Part shown: positions 16,183-23,959 of the stretch, in pieces | Layout: every line of letters starts with the position of its first letter | Position numbering within the stretch: the first letter of the stretch is position 1 | NCBI GenBank assembly: GCA_001898785.1 | Contig: MKVE01000047.1 | Location: 29,098 to 69,600 of the forward strand | DNA length: 40,503 nt | Origin: Chryseobacterium sp. 36-9 | Lineage (GTDB): Bacteria > Bacteroidota > Bacteroidia > Flavobacteriales > Weeksellaceae | Direction: 5' to 3' | Made by a program: the position numbers and the translations under genes | The notes under the pieces: generated by a model | Database searches by the model: none | Told to the model about the DNA's origin: nothing | What the model saw: only the letters and a program-made list of their open reading frames with translations

Positions 16183-17853
16183 ATGGAAGAAGAAAAAAAA
16201 TCACTCAATTTTATTGAGCAAATTATAGAAGATGACTTGGAAAATGGCTTGGAAACGTCACAGTTGCGTTTCCGTTTTCCGCCGGAACCTAATGGTTATC
16301 TTCACATTGGCCATACAAAAGCAATTTGTATCAATTTTGGATTGGGGCAAAAATATAATGCACCGGTTAACCTTCGTTTTGATGATACCAATCCGGCAAA
16401 GGAAGAACAGGAGTTTGTAGATTCTATCAAAGCGGATATCGATTGGTTAGGTTTCAAATATGATCAGGAATTATACACTTCGGATTATTTTGAGCAATTA
16501 TATGTTTGGGCTTTAGAATTGATCAAACAAGGGAAAGCGTATGTGGATGAACAGTCTTCCGAGGATATCACGGCACAAAGAAAAAATCCTTTTGAAGCAG
16601 GCATCGAGTCTCCTTTTAGAAATCGTCCGATTGCAGAAAGTCTTGAACTTTTTGAGAAAATGAAGAATGGAGAATTTGAAGAAGGAGCGATGAGTTTGCG
16701 TGCAAAGATTGATATGGCTTCTCCAAATATGAATATGCGTGATCCTGTGATGTACAGAATCCTGAAAAAGCCACATCACAGAACAGGAGAAAAATGGAAA
16801 ATCTATCCGATGTACGATTGGGCGCATGGAGAATCTGATTATATTGAGCAAATTTCACATTCATTATGCTCATTGGAATTTGAGAATCACCGTCCACTTT
16901 ATGAGTGGTATCTTGACCAGGTCTATGATGACGGAAAAGTAGCACCAAAGCAAAGAGAATTTGCCAGGATGAACGTTTCTTATATGGTGACTTCCAAAAG
17001 AAAATTACAAAGATTAGTTCAAGAAGGTATAACAACAGGCTGGGACGATCCAAGAATGCCGACTATCTCCGGACTAAGAAGAAAAGGTTATACACCAACA
17101 TCAATCAAAAACTTTATCGAAAGAGTCGGAGTTGCAAAAAGAGAGAATCTTATTGATATACAATTATTGGAATTTTTTGTAAGAGAAGACCTTAACAAGA
17201 TTGCAACCAGAGTAATGGCAGTTGTAAATCCCGTAAAACTTGTCATAGAAAATTATCCTGATGATAAGGAAGAATGGCTGGAAACTGAAAATAATCCTGA
17301 GGACGAAAATGCTGGAACAAGACAGGTGCCGTTTTCAAAAGAGCTTTACATCGAGAGAGAAGACTTTCAGGAAGAGGCTGATAAGAAATTCTTCCGTTTA
17401 AAATTGGGTGGAGAAGTTCGCCTAAAAGCGGGTTATATTATTAAGGCTGAAAGAGTAGAGAAGGATGAAAAAGGTCAAATCACTACAATTTTTGCAACTT
17501 ATGATGAAGATTCAAGATCAGGAAGCGGAACCGAAGCAAGTCTTAGAAAAGTGAAAGGAACACTTCATTGGGTTTCTGCAAAACACGCTTTGCCAATCGA
17601 AATCAGAACTTATGAAAGATTGTTCACTACGGAACAGCCTGACGCAGAAAAAGAAGTTGATTTTTTAGAATTTGTGAATCCTCAATCGTTGAGAGTATCT
17701 TACGGTTTTGCAGAACCAAGCCTTAAAGAAGCTACTTTGGATGACCATTTCCAATTCCAGAGAATCGGATACTACATCAAGGACAGAGATTCTTCTGATG
17801 ATAAGTTGGTCTTCAACAGAACAGTTACGCTTAAAGATGGTTATAAACCTTAA
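16183..17853 (+). CDS. glnS: Glutaminyl-tRNA synthetase
   Basis: 556 residues, normal for bacterial GlnRS. It charges tRNA-Gln with glutamine in the cytoplasm. The class I signature PPEPNGYLHIGHTKA is present (HIGH at 41-44), the KMSKS-type loop reads TSKRKL near 268-273, and the GlnRS-specific insert MYDWAHGESDYIEQISHSLCSLEFE follows the acceptor-binding domain. The two C-terminal anticodon-binding beta-barrels are complete. GlnRS-type GlnS rather than GluRS is supported by length and by the RFPPEPNGYLHIGH signature. The gene is monocistronic, with its own -7 element and a terminator 30 bases after the stop. Confidence 0.97.
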   Translation: MEEEKKSLNFIEQIIEDDLENGLETSQLRFRFPPEPNGYLHIGHTKAICINFGLGQKYNAPVNLRFDDTNPAKEEQEFVDSIKADIDWLGFKYDQELYTSDYFEQLYVWALELIKQGKAYVDEQSSEDITAQRKNPFEAGIESPFRNRPIAESLELFEKMKNGEFEEGAMSLRAKIDMASPNMNMRDPVMYRILKKPHHRTGEKWKIYPMYDWAHGESDYIEQISHSLCSLEFENHRPLYEWYLDQVYDDGKVAPKQREFARMNVSYMVTSKRKLQRLVQEGITTGWDDPRMPTISGLRRKGYTPTSIKNFIERVGVAKRENLIDIQLLEFFVREDLNKIATRVMAVVNPVKLVIENYPDDKEEWLETENNPEDENAGTRQVPFSKELYIEREDFQEEADKKFFRLKLGGEVRLKAGYIIKAERVEKDEKGQITTIFATYDEDSRSGSGTEASLRKVKGTLHWVSAKHALPIEIRTYERLFTTEQPDAEKEVDFLEFVNPQSLRVSYGFAEPSLKEATLDDHFQFQRIGYYIKDRDSSDDKLVFNRTVTLKDGYKP

Positions 17854-17883
17854 ATTTGAGAACTAAATAAAATATTAATTTGA

Positions 17884-17910
17884 AAATCAGTCATTTGGCT
17901 GATTTTTTTT
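17884..17910 (+). terminator. Rho-independent terminator of glnS
   Basis: The stem AAATCAG / CTGATTT (17884-17890 and 17899-17905), extended by a G-U and a C-G pair, with loop ATTT, runs into eight consecutive T. Confidence 0.88.
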
Positions 17911-17932
17911 GTTTTGATGTAACAGAAATAAA

Positions 17933-17958
17933 TTGCTTGTTGTCTTATCATCAAGCAA
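17933..17958 (+). promoter_or_regulatory. 5' leader hairpin before the DUF5916 gene
   Basis: TTGCTTGTTG and CATCAAGCAA (17933-17942 and 17949-17958) pair over 10 positions with one mismatch and a 6-base loop, ending 9 bases before the ATG. It may affect translation start or mRNA stability; the role is inferred. Confidence 0.35.
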
Positions 17959-17967
17959 CAGAAAACT

Positions 17968-20385
17968 ATGAAAACTAAATTTTGTATCTTGATCCTGACA
18001 TTTGTTTTTTTGCAGATTTCCGCACAGAAAACTATGGCTTCTGATAGTATTTCCCGCAAAAAACTACAAGCAATAAAGAAGGATCAATCGGTTAAAATAG
18101 ATGGGATTTTGGATGATGAGATCTGGAAAAACGTTCCTGTTGCAACCAACTTCGTAGAAAGACAGCCTAATAACGGAAAACCTCAGGCTGACAGTTTGAA
18201 AACTGAGGTTAAATTTCTTTATGACGATACAGGATTATACATTGCTGCTCAAATGTATGACCCACAACCTTCAAAAATTTTAAAAGAATTAACCGAGAGA
18301 GATAACATTGCCAATGACGATTTTTTCGGAATCATCATTAACGGATATAACGACCATCAGCAGAGTCTGGAGTTTATTGTGACTGCGGCCGGCGTTCAGG
18401 TAGATGGAAAATTGACCACTGAAAACGAAGATATGTCCTGGAATGCGGTTTGGTACAGTGCCGTTAAGATCAATGAAAAAGGCTGGGCTGTTGAAATGAA
18501 GATTCCTTTTTTTGAGCTGCGTTTTCCTAAAAAAGAAATGCAGGAATTTGGCCTTAATATGATTCGGAAAATTAAAAGGACCAACACGATGTATGATTGG
18601 AATCATGTCGATAATCAGAAAGGAAATTACACGTTATATGATGGCGTTCTGAATGGCGTTACTGATATCAAAACACCAACCAGATTATCTTTCACACCCT
18701 ATTTTTCGACCTATGTTAATAATTTTGACGGCAAAACGGAAATGAATGTCAATGGTGGGATGGATTTGAAATACGGAATTAATGATGCTTTCACTTTCGA
18801 TATGACCTTGATTCCGGATTTTGGACAAGCTAATTTTGATAATTCGATTCTTAATCTGACGCCATTTGAACAACAATTTGCCGAGCAACGTTCATTTTTT
18901 ATGGAAGGAACGGAATTGTTCAGCAAAGGTGATATGTTCTATTCCCGAAGAGTTGGCGGAAGTCCGTCGAGATATCCAATCATTGATGAAGAAAAAGAAA
19001 CCGTCACCGAATATCCTGGAAAAGTAAAATTATTCAATGCTTTCAAAATTTCTGGAAGAACAAAAAAAGGTTTGGGAATTGGGATTTTCAACGGAGTGAC
19101 GGAAAAAATGGAAGCCACAATCCTCAATAATGAAACCGGTGCAATAAGAAAAGAAGTGGTGGAACCCTGGACCAATTATAATGTTTTGGTCTTTGACCAG
19201 CGATTTGGTGATAACTCATCTGTCACATTAGTCAACACGAATACGACAAGGTCTGGAGATTTCCGTGACGCTAATGCCACCGGATTATTATGGAATATTG
19301 CCAACAAAAAGAATACTTACAACTATTACGGGAACTTCAAAGGAAGCTGGGTGATGAACGATGAGACGAAGTTTGGAAACAGAGGAACGATTGGCATTGG
19401 AAAATTTTCCGGTAAAAATAGATTTGAAATCAATGCCAATTACGTCAGCAAAGATTGGGATATCAACGACCTTGGTTTTTCTACCAAAACCAATTACGGA
19501 AATCACAACGTATGGTACGGATACAGAATCCTTCAGCCGACCGGAAAATTGAATAATATGTATCTCAATTTCAATTTGAATTATTATCACAGGTTAGAGT
19601 CGTTCCTGAATCAGAAACTGGTCTTTAATCACAACAATTCATTTACGAACAAAAAATTCCAGAGTTTCGGTGGAGGCGTAGAGTTTACACCATATGGAGA
19701 AAAGGATATCTATGAACCAAGAACATTTGGAAGATATTTGAGAGTTCCCGGATATTTTGACAGTTGGCTTTGGTTCGAAAGTGACAGCCGTAAAAAACTT
19801 CAGTACAATATCAATGTGGATTATTATGCTTATGATCAAAAAGGAAGAAACTATGTTGTTCCGTCATTGTATCTGCGTTATAGAGCTTCCGATAAAATGA
19901 AAATAATTTGGCAATTCAATCCGGTTTTCAGTAATAATGAAGTGGGATTTTCCGGCAAAGATGCAAGCAATATTTATATGGGAAGGAGACAGAGAAATAC
20001 TTATGAAAATGCTATTACAGGGCAATATACGTTCAACGAAAAAATGACTTTGGCATTGGCATTCAGGCATTATTTCTCCGATGTTACTTACAAGCAGTTT
20101 TACATTCTGAATAACGATGGTAGTCTGGATTCCAATACATCTTATAATCCAAATCTTAATGGGACTTACAATTCCTGGAACGTTGACTTGAGGTATTCCT
20201 GGTGGTTTGCACCTGGAAGCCAGTTAACTCTGCTTTACAGAAACGCAACCAGCAATTATCTGGAGATGTCCAGATTGAAATTTAAAAATAATTTCGATGA
20301 ACTTTTCAATGCGCCCATGATTAACAATTTTTCACTAAGGATTACCTATTTCTTAGATTATAACAGGATGAAAAACTGGTTTTAG
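17968..20385 (+). CDS. DUF5916 protein: CBM9-like domain plus outer-membrane beta-barrel
   Basis: 805 residues. A signal peptide (to about QISAQ, residue 19) is followed by a CBM9-like/DOMON-type carbohydrate-binding domain (KIDGILDDEIWKNVPVATNF to about residue 220). The rest, about 575 residues, is DUF5916: alternating aromatic beta strands with periplasmic turns (GGMDLKYGINDAFTFDMTLIPDFGQ, then FFMEGTELF) and a last strand ending in MKNWF. The C-terminal aromatic residue is typical of beta-barrel outer-membrane proteins. It is probably an outer-membrane protein that may bind a sugar polymer; its actual role is unknown. It has no operon partner, since glnS upstream is terminated and a repeat element lies downstream. 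Confidence 0.88.
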   Translation: MKTKFCILILTFVFLQISAQKTMASDSISRKKLQAIKKDQSVKIDGILDDEIWKNVPVATNFVERQPNNGKPQADSLKTEVKFLYDDTGLYIAAQMYDPQPSKILKELTERDNIANDDFFGIIINGYNDHQQSLEFIVTAAGVQVDGKLTTENEDMSWNAVWYSAVKINEKGWAVEMKIPFFELRFPKKEMQEFGLNMIRKIKRTNTMYDWNHVDNQKGNYTLYDGVLNGVTDIKTPTRLSFTPYFSTYVNNFDGKTEMNVNGGMDLKYGINDAFTFDMTLIPDFGQANFDNSILNLTPFEQQFAEQRSFFMEGTELFSKGDMFYSRRVGGSPSRYPIIDEEKETVTEYPGKVKLFNAFKISGRTKKGLGIGIFNGVTEKMEATILNNETGAIRKEVVEPWTNYNVLVFDQRFGDNSSVTLVNTNTTRSGDFRDANATGLLWNIANKKNTYNYYGNFKGSWVMNDETKFGNRGTIGIGKFSGKNRFEINANYVSKDWDINDLGFSTKTNYGNHNVWYGYRILQPTGKLNNMYLNFNLNYYHRLESFLNQKLVFNHNNSFTNKKFQSFGGGVEFTPYGEKDIYEPRTFGRYLRVPGYFDSWLWFESDSRKKLQYNINVDYYAYDQKGRNYVVPSLYLRYRASDKMKIIWQFNPVFSNNEVGFSGKDASNIYMGRRQRNTYENAITGQYTFNEKMTLALAFRHYFSDVTYKQFYILNNDGSLDSNTSYNPNLNGTYNSWNVDLRYSWWFAPGSQLTLLYRNATSNYLEMSRLKFKNNFDELFNAPMINNFSLRITYFLDYNRMKNWF

Positions 20386-20392
20386 ATAATCT

Positions 20393-20513
20393 GGACAGCT
20401 TAATCCGTCCTCCGTTCCCGCTTTTTTGACATTGCGAAAGAAATGAATCGATCTTTTATACTATTCAAGAATCGCAATGTCAAAAAGAGCTCCACTCAGG
20501 CCGGGCTGCGGAC
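20393..20513 (-). repeat. Dispersed flavobacterial intergenic hairpin element
   Basis: A perfect 15-bp inverted repeat, TTTTTGACATTGCGA / TCGCAATGTCAAAAA (20423-20437 and 20472-20486), encloses 34 bases. On the minus strand the flanks read AGCCCGGCCTGAGTGGAGC before the hairpin and GGGAACGGAGGAC then GGATTAAGCT after it. From memory, this AGCCC/GGAG flank, long T/A-rich hairpin and GCGG-GGA flank arrangement recurs in intergenic regions of many Flavobacteriia. It is more GC-rich than the surrounding DNA. It may be a non-autonomous mobile repeat or a conserved RNA (Flavo-1 is one possibility); the class is not certain. Confidence 0.6.
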
Positions 20514-20521
20514 ATTTGAAA

Positions 20522-20557
20522 CAGAAACACCATTTCAAACTTGAAATGGTGTTTCTG
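20522..20557. terminator. Long 16-bp hairpin, probable terminator of the redox operon
   Basis: CAGAAACACCATTTCA / TGAAATGGTGTTTCTG pair perfectly around a 4-base loop AACT. The U-tail is weak in both directions (TTTC on the minus side). It lies 38 bases past the minus-strand operon end and 9 bases from the dispersed repeat. Confidence 0.55.
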
Positions 20558-20595
20558 CAATAAGTGATAAGACATTAATAATCATTCATCATTAA

Positions 20596-20877
20596 TTATA
20601 AAACGTCTCTTATTTCTTCATTCTTCTGGAAAGTTGCTTTTGCAAAAGGACAAAGCGGAATGATCTTCAGATTGTTTTCTCGGGCAAATTCTACCGCTTT
20701 GTAAACCATAGCTTTACCAACACCTTTTCCGTTGTAGGCTGGTTCCACTTCTGTATGGTCAATAATGATCTTATCGTCTCCGGCCCAGGAATAGGTCATT
20801 AATCCTGCAGGTCTTCCGTCAAATGTTGCCACGAATTCTCCTTTTGTTTCCCGGTTATATTGTGTTACTTCTAGCAT
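20596..20877 (-). CDS. GNAT-family N-acetyltransferase, NATD1/YjdJ-like
   Basis: 93 residues, the size of the minimal GNAT domain called NATD1 or YjdJ. The acetyl-CoA binding turn is seen in EVEPAYNGKGVGKAMVYKA, preceded by the strand IIIDHTEV and followed by LKIIPLCPFAKATF. The substrate is unknown. It is the last gene of a five-gene operon; the start codon lies one base after the OsmC stop region. E. coli and many Bacteroidetes place YjdJ next to YjdI, and the same association is seen here with YjdI two genes upstream. The operon also starts with a second NATD1-like protein. Confidence 0.88.
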   Translation of the reverse strand: MLEVTQYNRETKGEFVATFDGRPAGLMTYSWAGDDKIIIDHTEVEPAYNGKGVGKAMVYKAVEFARENNLKIIPLCPFAKATFQKNEEIRDVL

Positions 20878-20878
20878 T

Positions 20879-21277
20879 TTAATGGATTTTAGTTAATACT
20901 TCTATGTCGTTGGTTAATATTTTGTGAACCGGACAGGCGTCTGCAATTTTGAAAAGTTTGTCTTTTATATCCTCACTGATTTCGGTTATTCCAAAATCAA
21001 TCACTCTGCAAAACTGTGCGGTTTTTGTCTGGGGATAATTTTCAAGTTCCACTTCTACATTGATCTGTGGGATTTCCCAGCCTTTTCGATCGATATACAT
21101 TCTAAGTGTTGCAGCAGTACAACTTGCCAGAGATGTTGCTAAAATTTCAAATGGATTGAATCCCTTGTTTCTACCTCCTTTATCAATCGGTTCATCCGTG
21201 ATAATTTTGTTTTCTCCGGCTATTACTTCCGTATAATATTTTTCTGTTCCCAGACTTGCTTTTACTGTTACTCCCAT
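20879..21277 (-). CDS. OsmC family protein (peroxide/redox protein)
   Basis: 132 residues, an OsmC/Ohr-type fold. The first family cysteine is in LATSLASCTAATLRMY (near residue 54) and the second in IADACPVHKIL (near 116), the two-cysteine arrangement used to reduce organic peroxides. The N-terminal VKASLGTEKYYTEVIAGENK strand pattern and GRNKGFNPFEIL are typical of the YhfA-like OsmC branch. The protein is cytoplasmic. It is packed between the YjdI-like gene (1-base gap) and the last GNAT gene, so it is co-expressed with other putative redox proteins. Confidence 0.92.
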   Translation of the reverse strand: MGVTVKASLGTEKYYTEVIAGENKIITDEPIDKGGRNKGFNPFEILATSLASCTAATLRMYIDRKGWEIPQINVEVELENYPQTKTAQFCRVIDFGITEISEDIKDKLFKIADACPVHKILTNDIEVLTKIH

Positions 21278-21278
21278 T

Positions 21279-21491
21279 TTACGAATTGGTTTTATAGCTC
21301 AATGCGCCGGATGGACATTTCATCAGTTGTTCTTTCAGTTCTTCCGTTGTAGCATTTTCAGGTTTTATCCAAGGTCTTTCTTTCGGATTGTAGACTTTTG
21401 GAAGAGATTTTACACAAACTCCTGCATGGATGCATAATTTTGGTTTCCAGAGAATGGTGATTTCGCCTGTCTTATATTCGTGGGTTTCCAT
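21279..21491 (-). CDS. YjdI-like divergent 4Fe-4S mono-cluster protein
   Basis: 70 residues, matching the Fer4_19 family. Conserved ligand positions are visible in LCIHAGVCVKSLPKVY (two cysteines and a histidine) and in LMKCPSGALSYK (third cysteine followed by Pro), so it probably carries one Fe-S cluster with an unusual ligand set. The role is likely electron transfer or redox sensing; this is inference. The ATG overlaps the stop codon of the flavin reductase by one base (TAATG), evidence for translational coupling, and OsmC follows after one base. Confidence 0.9.
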   Translation of the reverse strand: METHEYKTGEITILWKPKLCIHAGVCVKSLPKVYNPKERPWIKPENATTEELKEQLMKCPSGALSYKTNS

Positions 21492-22018
21492 TAGATCTGA
21501 TTTTTGAAGTTTTCAATTTTAAAATTAAGTTCACTTAAAAGTTGAGGTTCGATAACGCCATTATCCGCATCAAAATTCTCATAGAATTTCGGAAGGGAAA
21601 AAGTTTCTTTGATGTCGGCACCGAATGCTGGAAAAAACTTTGCAGCTTCTGCCATGACATTGCCTGCACCATAACCGCCTGGTGAAGCGGTCATCAGGAA
21701 CATCGGCTTATCCTGAAAAACCTTAACATTGATTCTGGAAGCCCAATCAAAGATGTTCTTGAAAGCAGCACTGTAAGAACGATTGTTTTCTGCCAAAGAA
21801 CAGATAATAACATCACATTCTTCAATGTTTTTCAGGAATCTGCGAGCTTCTTCCGGAAAACCATTTTTCTCCAAATCGACGGAAAAAATAGGCATTAGAT
21901 AGTCATTAAGGTCAATCAGATTGATTTCTTCGTTTGGAAAACTTTTCAAAACAAATTTCACCAGTTGTTTATTAATAGATGTGGAAGAGTTGCTTCCTGC
22001 AAATGCAAATATTTTCAT
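21491..22018 (-). CDS. NADPH-dependent FMN reductase family protein
   Basis: 175 residues from the ATG at 22018. This start is chosen because it begins the canonical first strand MKIFAFAGSNSSTSINKQLV; a longer frame to 22063 would overlap the gene upstream and adds no domain. FMN-binding features are the phosphate loop GSNSSTSINK, the SLAENNRSYSAAFKNIFDW segment near 80-100 and TASPGGYGAGNVMAEA near 125-140. It reduces flavin or quinones with NAD(P)H in the cytoplasm. It sits between a GNAT gene (13-base gap) and the YjdI-like protein (1-base overlap), and could supply electrons to that Fe-S protein; this pairing is inferred. Confidence 0.9.
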   Translation of the reverse strand: MKIFAFAGSNSSTSINKQLVKFVLKSFPNEEINLIDLNDYLMPIFSVDLEKNGFPEEARRFLKNIEECDVIICSLAENNRSYSAAFKNIFDWASRINVKVFQDKPMFLMTASPGGYGAGNVMAEAAKFFPAFGADIKETFSLPKFYENFDADNGVIEPQLLSELNFKIENFKNQI

Positions 22019-22031
22019 AGTTGAGATTGGT

Positions 22032-22349
22032 TTAAAGTTGATCGTACCCTCCGAATTTTTCATCTACTATTGCTTTCCATTCTGGATGTTTCTTGATAAA
22101 AGCAAAAACGTATGGACAAAATGGTAACAGTTTTTTACCACTATCTTTGATGAGTTGTAATGTCTTTTCTACAACAGCTGCTGCTGCTCCTGTTCCTGCT
22201 AATTCCGGTTCCGCTTCTGTGTGGACAAGCGCGATCTGATGTTCTCTTTCTCCATAATTGATAAAAGCAAAATGTCCGTTAACTTCTATTTCGAAACGTT
22301 TTTTAGTTTCGTTTTTTACAAGCGGAATATTTTCAAATTCTGGTTTCAT
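22032..22349 (-). CDS. GNAT-family N-acetyltransferase, NATD1-like (second copy)
   Basis: 105 residues, with the same minimal fold as the GNAT at 20596-20877: beta strand FEIEVNGHFAFINYG, the region TEAEPELAGTGAAAAVVEKT (acetyl-CoA loop, where the usual GxG is GTG) and LLPFCPYVFAFIKKHPEW. The identical plan LLPFCPY versus IIPLCPF shows the two are paralogs at opposite ends of one operon. As first gene it sits behind a -7 element at 22385-22392. The acetyl acceptor is unknown. Confidence 0.87.
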   Translation of the reverse strand: MKPEFENIPLVKNETKKRFEIEVNGHFAFINYGEREHQIALVHTEAEPELAGTGAAAAVVEKTLQLIKDSGKKLLPFCPYVFAFIKKHPEWKAIVDEKFGGYDQL

Positions 22350-22384
22350 AATTTTATTTCTTTAAAGTTAGTAATTATTTGGTT

Positions 22385-22392
22385 CAAAATTA
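22385..22392 (-). promoter_or_regulatory. -7 promoter element for the redox operon
   Basis: The minus strand reads TAATTTTG, an exact TAnnTTTG, 36 bases upstream of the first gene of the operon. A -33 element is not clear. Confidence 0.45.
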
Positions 22393-22455
22393 TGCAAACC
22401 GGAATTGCTGGAAATTGATGTAGGATATTTTCTGTATGCTAGTACAAATTCAAAT

Positions 22456-22486
22456 AAAAAAATCCTGTGAAAACTCCACAGGATTT
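22456..22486 (-). terminator. Rho-independent terminator of the 22513-22971 gene
   Basis: AAATCCTGTG / CACAGGATTT (22460-22469 and 22477-22486) form a 10-bp stem; the A run at 22456-22462 gives the U-tail on the minus strand. Confidence 0.85.
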
Positions 22487-22512
22487 GAGGTTAATATAAT
22501 TGATTTGTGTTT

Positions 22513-22971
22513 TTATAATTCAGGTTCTGCTTTTACATAAGAAATAAGATCTGACATTTTTTTGAACTTATCCCCTTGATGTTCAGGTAAATTTCCTAAT
22601 CTGTAATAGAAGCTTCTCATTCCTCTTTTCGTATTGATACTGATTATCATAATGTAATTAATAATGCCTTTTTCTACTTTTAAGAAAATAACTTTTCTTA
22701 AAGGTACTTCCAAAACAGGATGATGATTCGGTACAAGAGGATGTCTGTATTTTATGGAAAGAATATGTTCCGAGACTTCTAATGAGAAAGTCTTTAACAT
22801 GATCAATCGCCATGTACAAAACATAAATACAACAAAAAAGCAGCTGTAAAGCAAGACCTTATCAATTGCAATAAATTTTTTTGCAAATAACAAAAACAAT
22901 ATATCCAATAAGATAATAAGGACGAATCCATACATCGCAAATGCGATTTCTTTTCGGTTATTCATTTTCAT
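22513..22971 (-). CDS. Small membrane protein, possible PH-like domain, function unknown
   Basis: 152 residues. Two hydrophobic segments near residues 9-29 (FAMYGFVLIILLDILFLLF) and about 38-57 (VLLYSCFFVVFMFCTWRLIML) form an N-terminal hairpin. The remaining 90 residues are beta-rich (SLEVSEHILSIKYRHPL, EVPLRKVIFLKVEKG, YIMIISINTKRGMRSFYYRLG) and end in a helix, an arrangement like bacterial PH domains attached to two membrane helices. This is a fold guess only. It has its own terminator; no clear promoter was found in the gap upstream. Confidence 0.75.
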   Translation of the reverse strand: MKMNNRKEIAFAMYGFVLIILLDILFLLFAKKFIAIDKVLLYSCFFVVFMFCTWRLIMLKTFSLEVSEHILSIKYRHPLVPNHHPVLEVPLRKVIFLKVEKGIINYIMIISINTKRGMRSFYYRLGNLPEHQGDKFKKMSDLISYVKAEPEL

Positions 22972-23320
22972 TTTAGTTGTAGTGTTAGTTAATCTAAATT
23001 TGAGTTCTTACCTGGAAAGAAGTACATTAATAGTACTGCATATCTATTGTAAGAAATCATAGCTAGATACTTAATATCCTTTACAGAGCCAGTTGGCTCT
23101 GTAAAAAAGATATTAATTTCATTATGTGTGTTTTCAGAATCAAAAAGTTCCAAATTATAATTATTGTAGATTGGTTATAATTGTTGACTTTTATTGATAC
23201 AAAAATATCAGTAAATCGATATTCTAAACAAGAAAACACAATAGATGTATGTCGAAGGGGTTGTAGATATTTTTCTACAAGCAAAAAGTGTATAAGTGAA
23301 GATTGTTAATTGTATCTGAA
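22972..23320. other. Gene-free 349-base gap with a strong extended hairpin
   Basis: No credible coding frame; a 67-codon minus frame inside it is compositionally poor and overlaps the hairpin. The main structure is at 23071-23116: inner stem TTTACAGAGCCA / TGGCTCTGTAAA (12 bp, 2-base loop), extended after a small asymmetric bulge by TTAATATC / GATATTAA (8 bp). Neither strand has a U-tail after it, so it is not a normal terminator. A second small hairpin TTGTAGA / TCTACAA lies at 23261-23280, about 40 bases past the response-regulator stop. The rest is AT-rich with no other signal. Confidence 0.6.
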
Positions 23321-23959
23321 TTAATCATGATTATTTTTAATTAATTCTGCCAATTCTACGATATTTTCGATATTAAGCTTTTCAAAAATCCTCTTTTTAA
23401 CCGTACTGATGGTATTTTGCTTCAAGTCTAATCTGCTCGCAATTTCCAGATTTCCTAAGCCTTTTGCGTATAATTCTGCAATTTCAATTTCTCTTTCTGT
23501 TAAGCTTTTAAGCGGATTAATAAGTTGAGGATTATTCATGGAGCTCATGAGAAGTTCCTGAGTCACGGGCGATATATATTGGCCGTAGCGTAACATTCTT
23601 AAAATAGCCTGCTTTATCTCTTCTTCTTCGCTCAGCTTGCTTAGAAATCCATTGGCGCCGGCATTGATGAACTTAAGAGATTGGGTAGCCTCATCAATAC
23701 CTGTAAAAATCATGATCTTGATGTTGGGATTGATTTCTTTTATCTTTGGTAAAATTGATAAACTGTTTCCGTCCGGAAAATGAGCATCTATAATAGCAAA
23801 ATCTATTTCATTAGCTTTTACAGTTTCCAAAATCTGTGAAAGATTGGTCGCCTGAAGAATTTCGTAATCTGAACCAATCTCTTCCAGCATAAAGACAAGC
23901 CCTTGTCTTATAAGGCTGTGATCGTCAGCAAGCAGAAAAGTGGTTTTGGTTTCTGACAT
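23321..23959 (-). CDS. NarL/LuxR-family response regulator
   Basis: 212 residues. The receiver has the acidic pair near D12/D13, phospho-acceptor D58 (FAIIDAHFPDG), T86 and K108. The C-terminal LuxR-type HTH is complete (LTEREIEIAELYAKGLGNLEIASRLDLKQNTIS). Its ATG overlaps the stop codon of the histidine-kinase gene (TAATG), so the pair is translationally coupled and acts as one two-component system. Targets are unknown. The gene is followed by the unusual gene-free gap rather than a simple terminator. Confidence 0.93.
   Translation of the reverse strand: MSETKTTFLLADDHSLIRQGLVFMLEEIGSDYEILQATNLSQILETVKANEIDFAIIDAHFPDGNSLSILPKIKEINPNIKIMIFTGIDEATQSLKFINAGANGFLSKLSEEEEIKQAILRMLRYGQYISPVTQELLMSSMNNPQLINPLKSLTEREIEIAELYAKGLGNLEIASRLDLKQNTISTVKKRIFEKLNIENIVELAELIKNNHD

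Noticed and set aside
23081-23284. 67-codon minus frame in the gene-free gap
   Set aside because: It ends in the strong hairpin, has a random-looking composition and no promoter or neighbour support.
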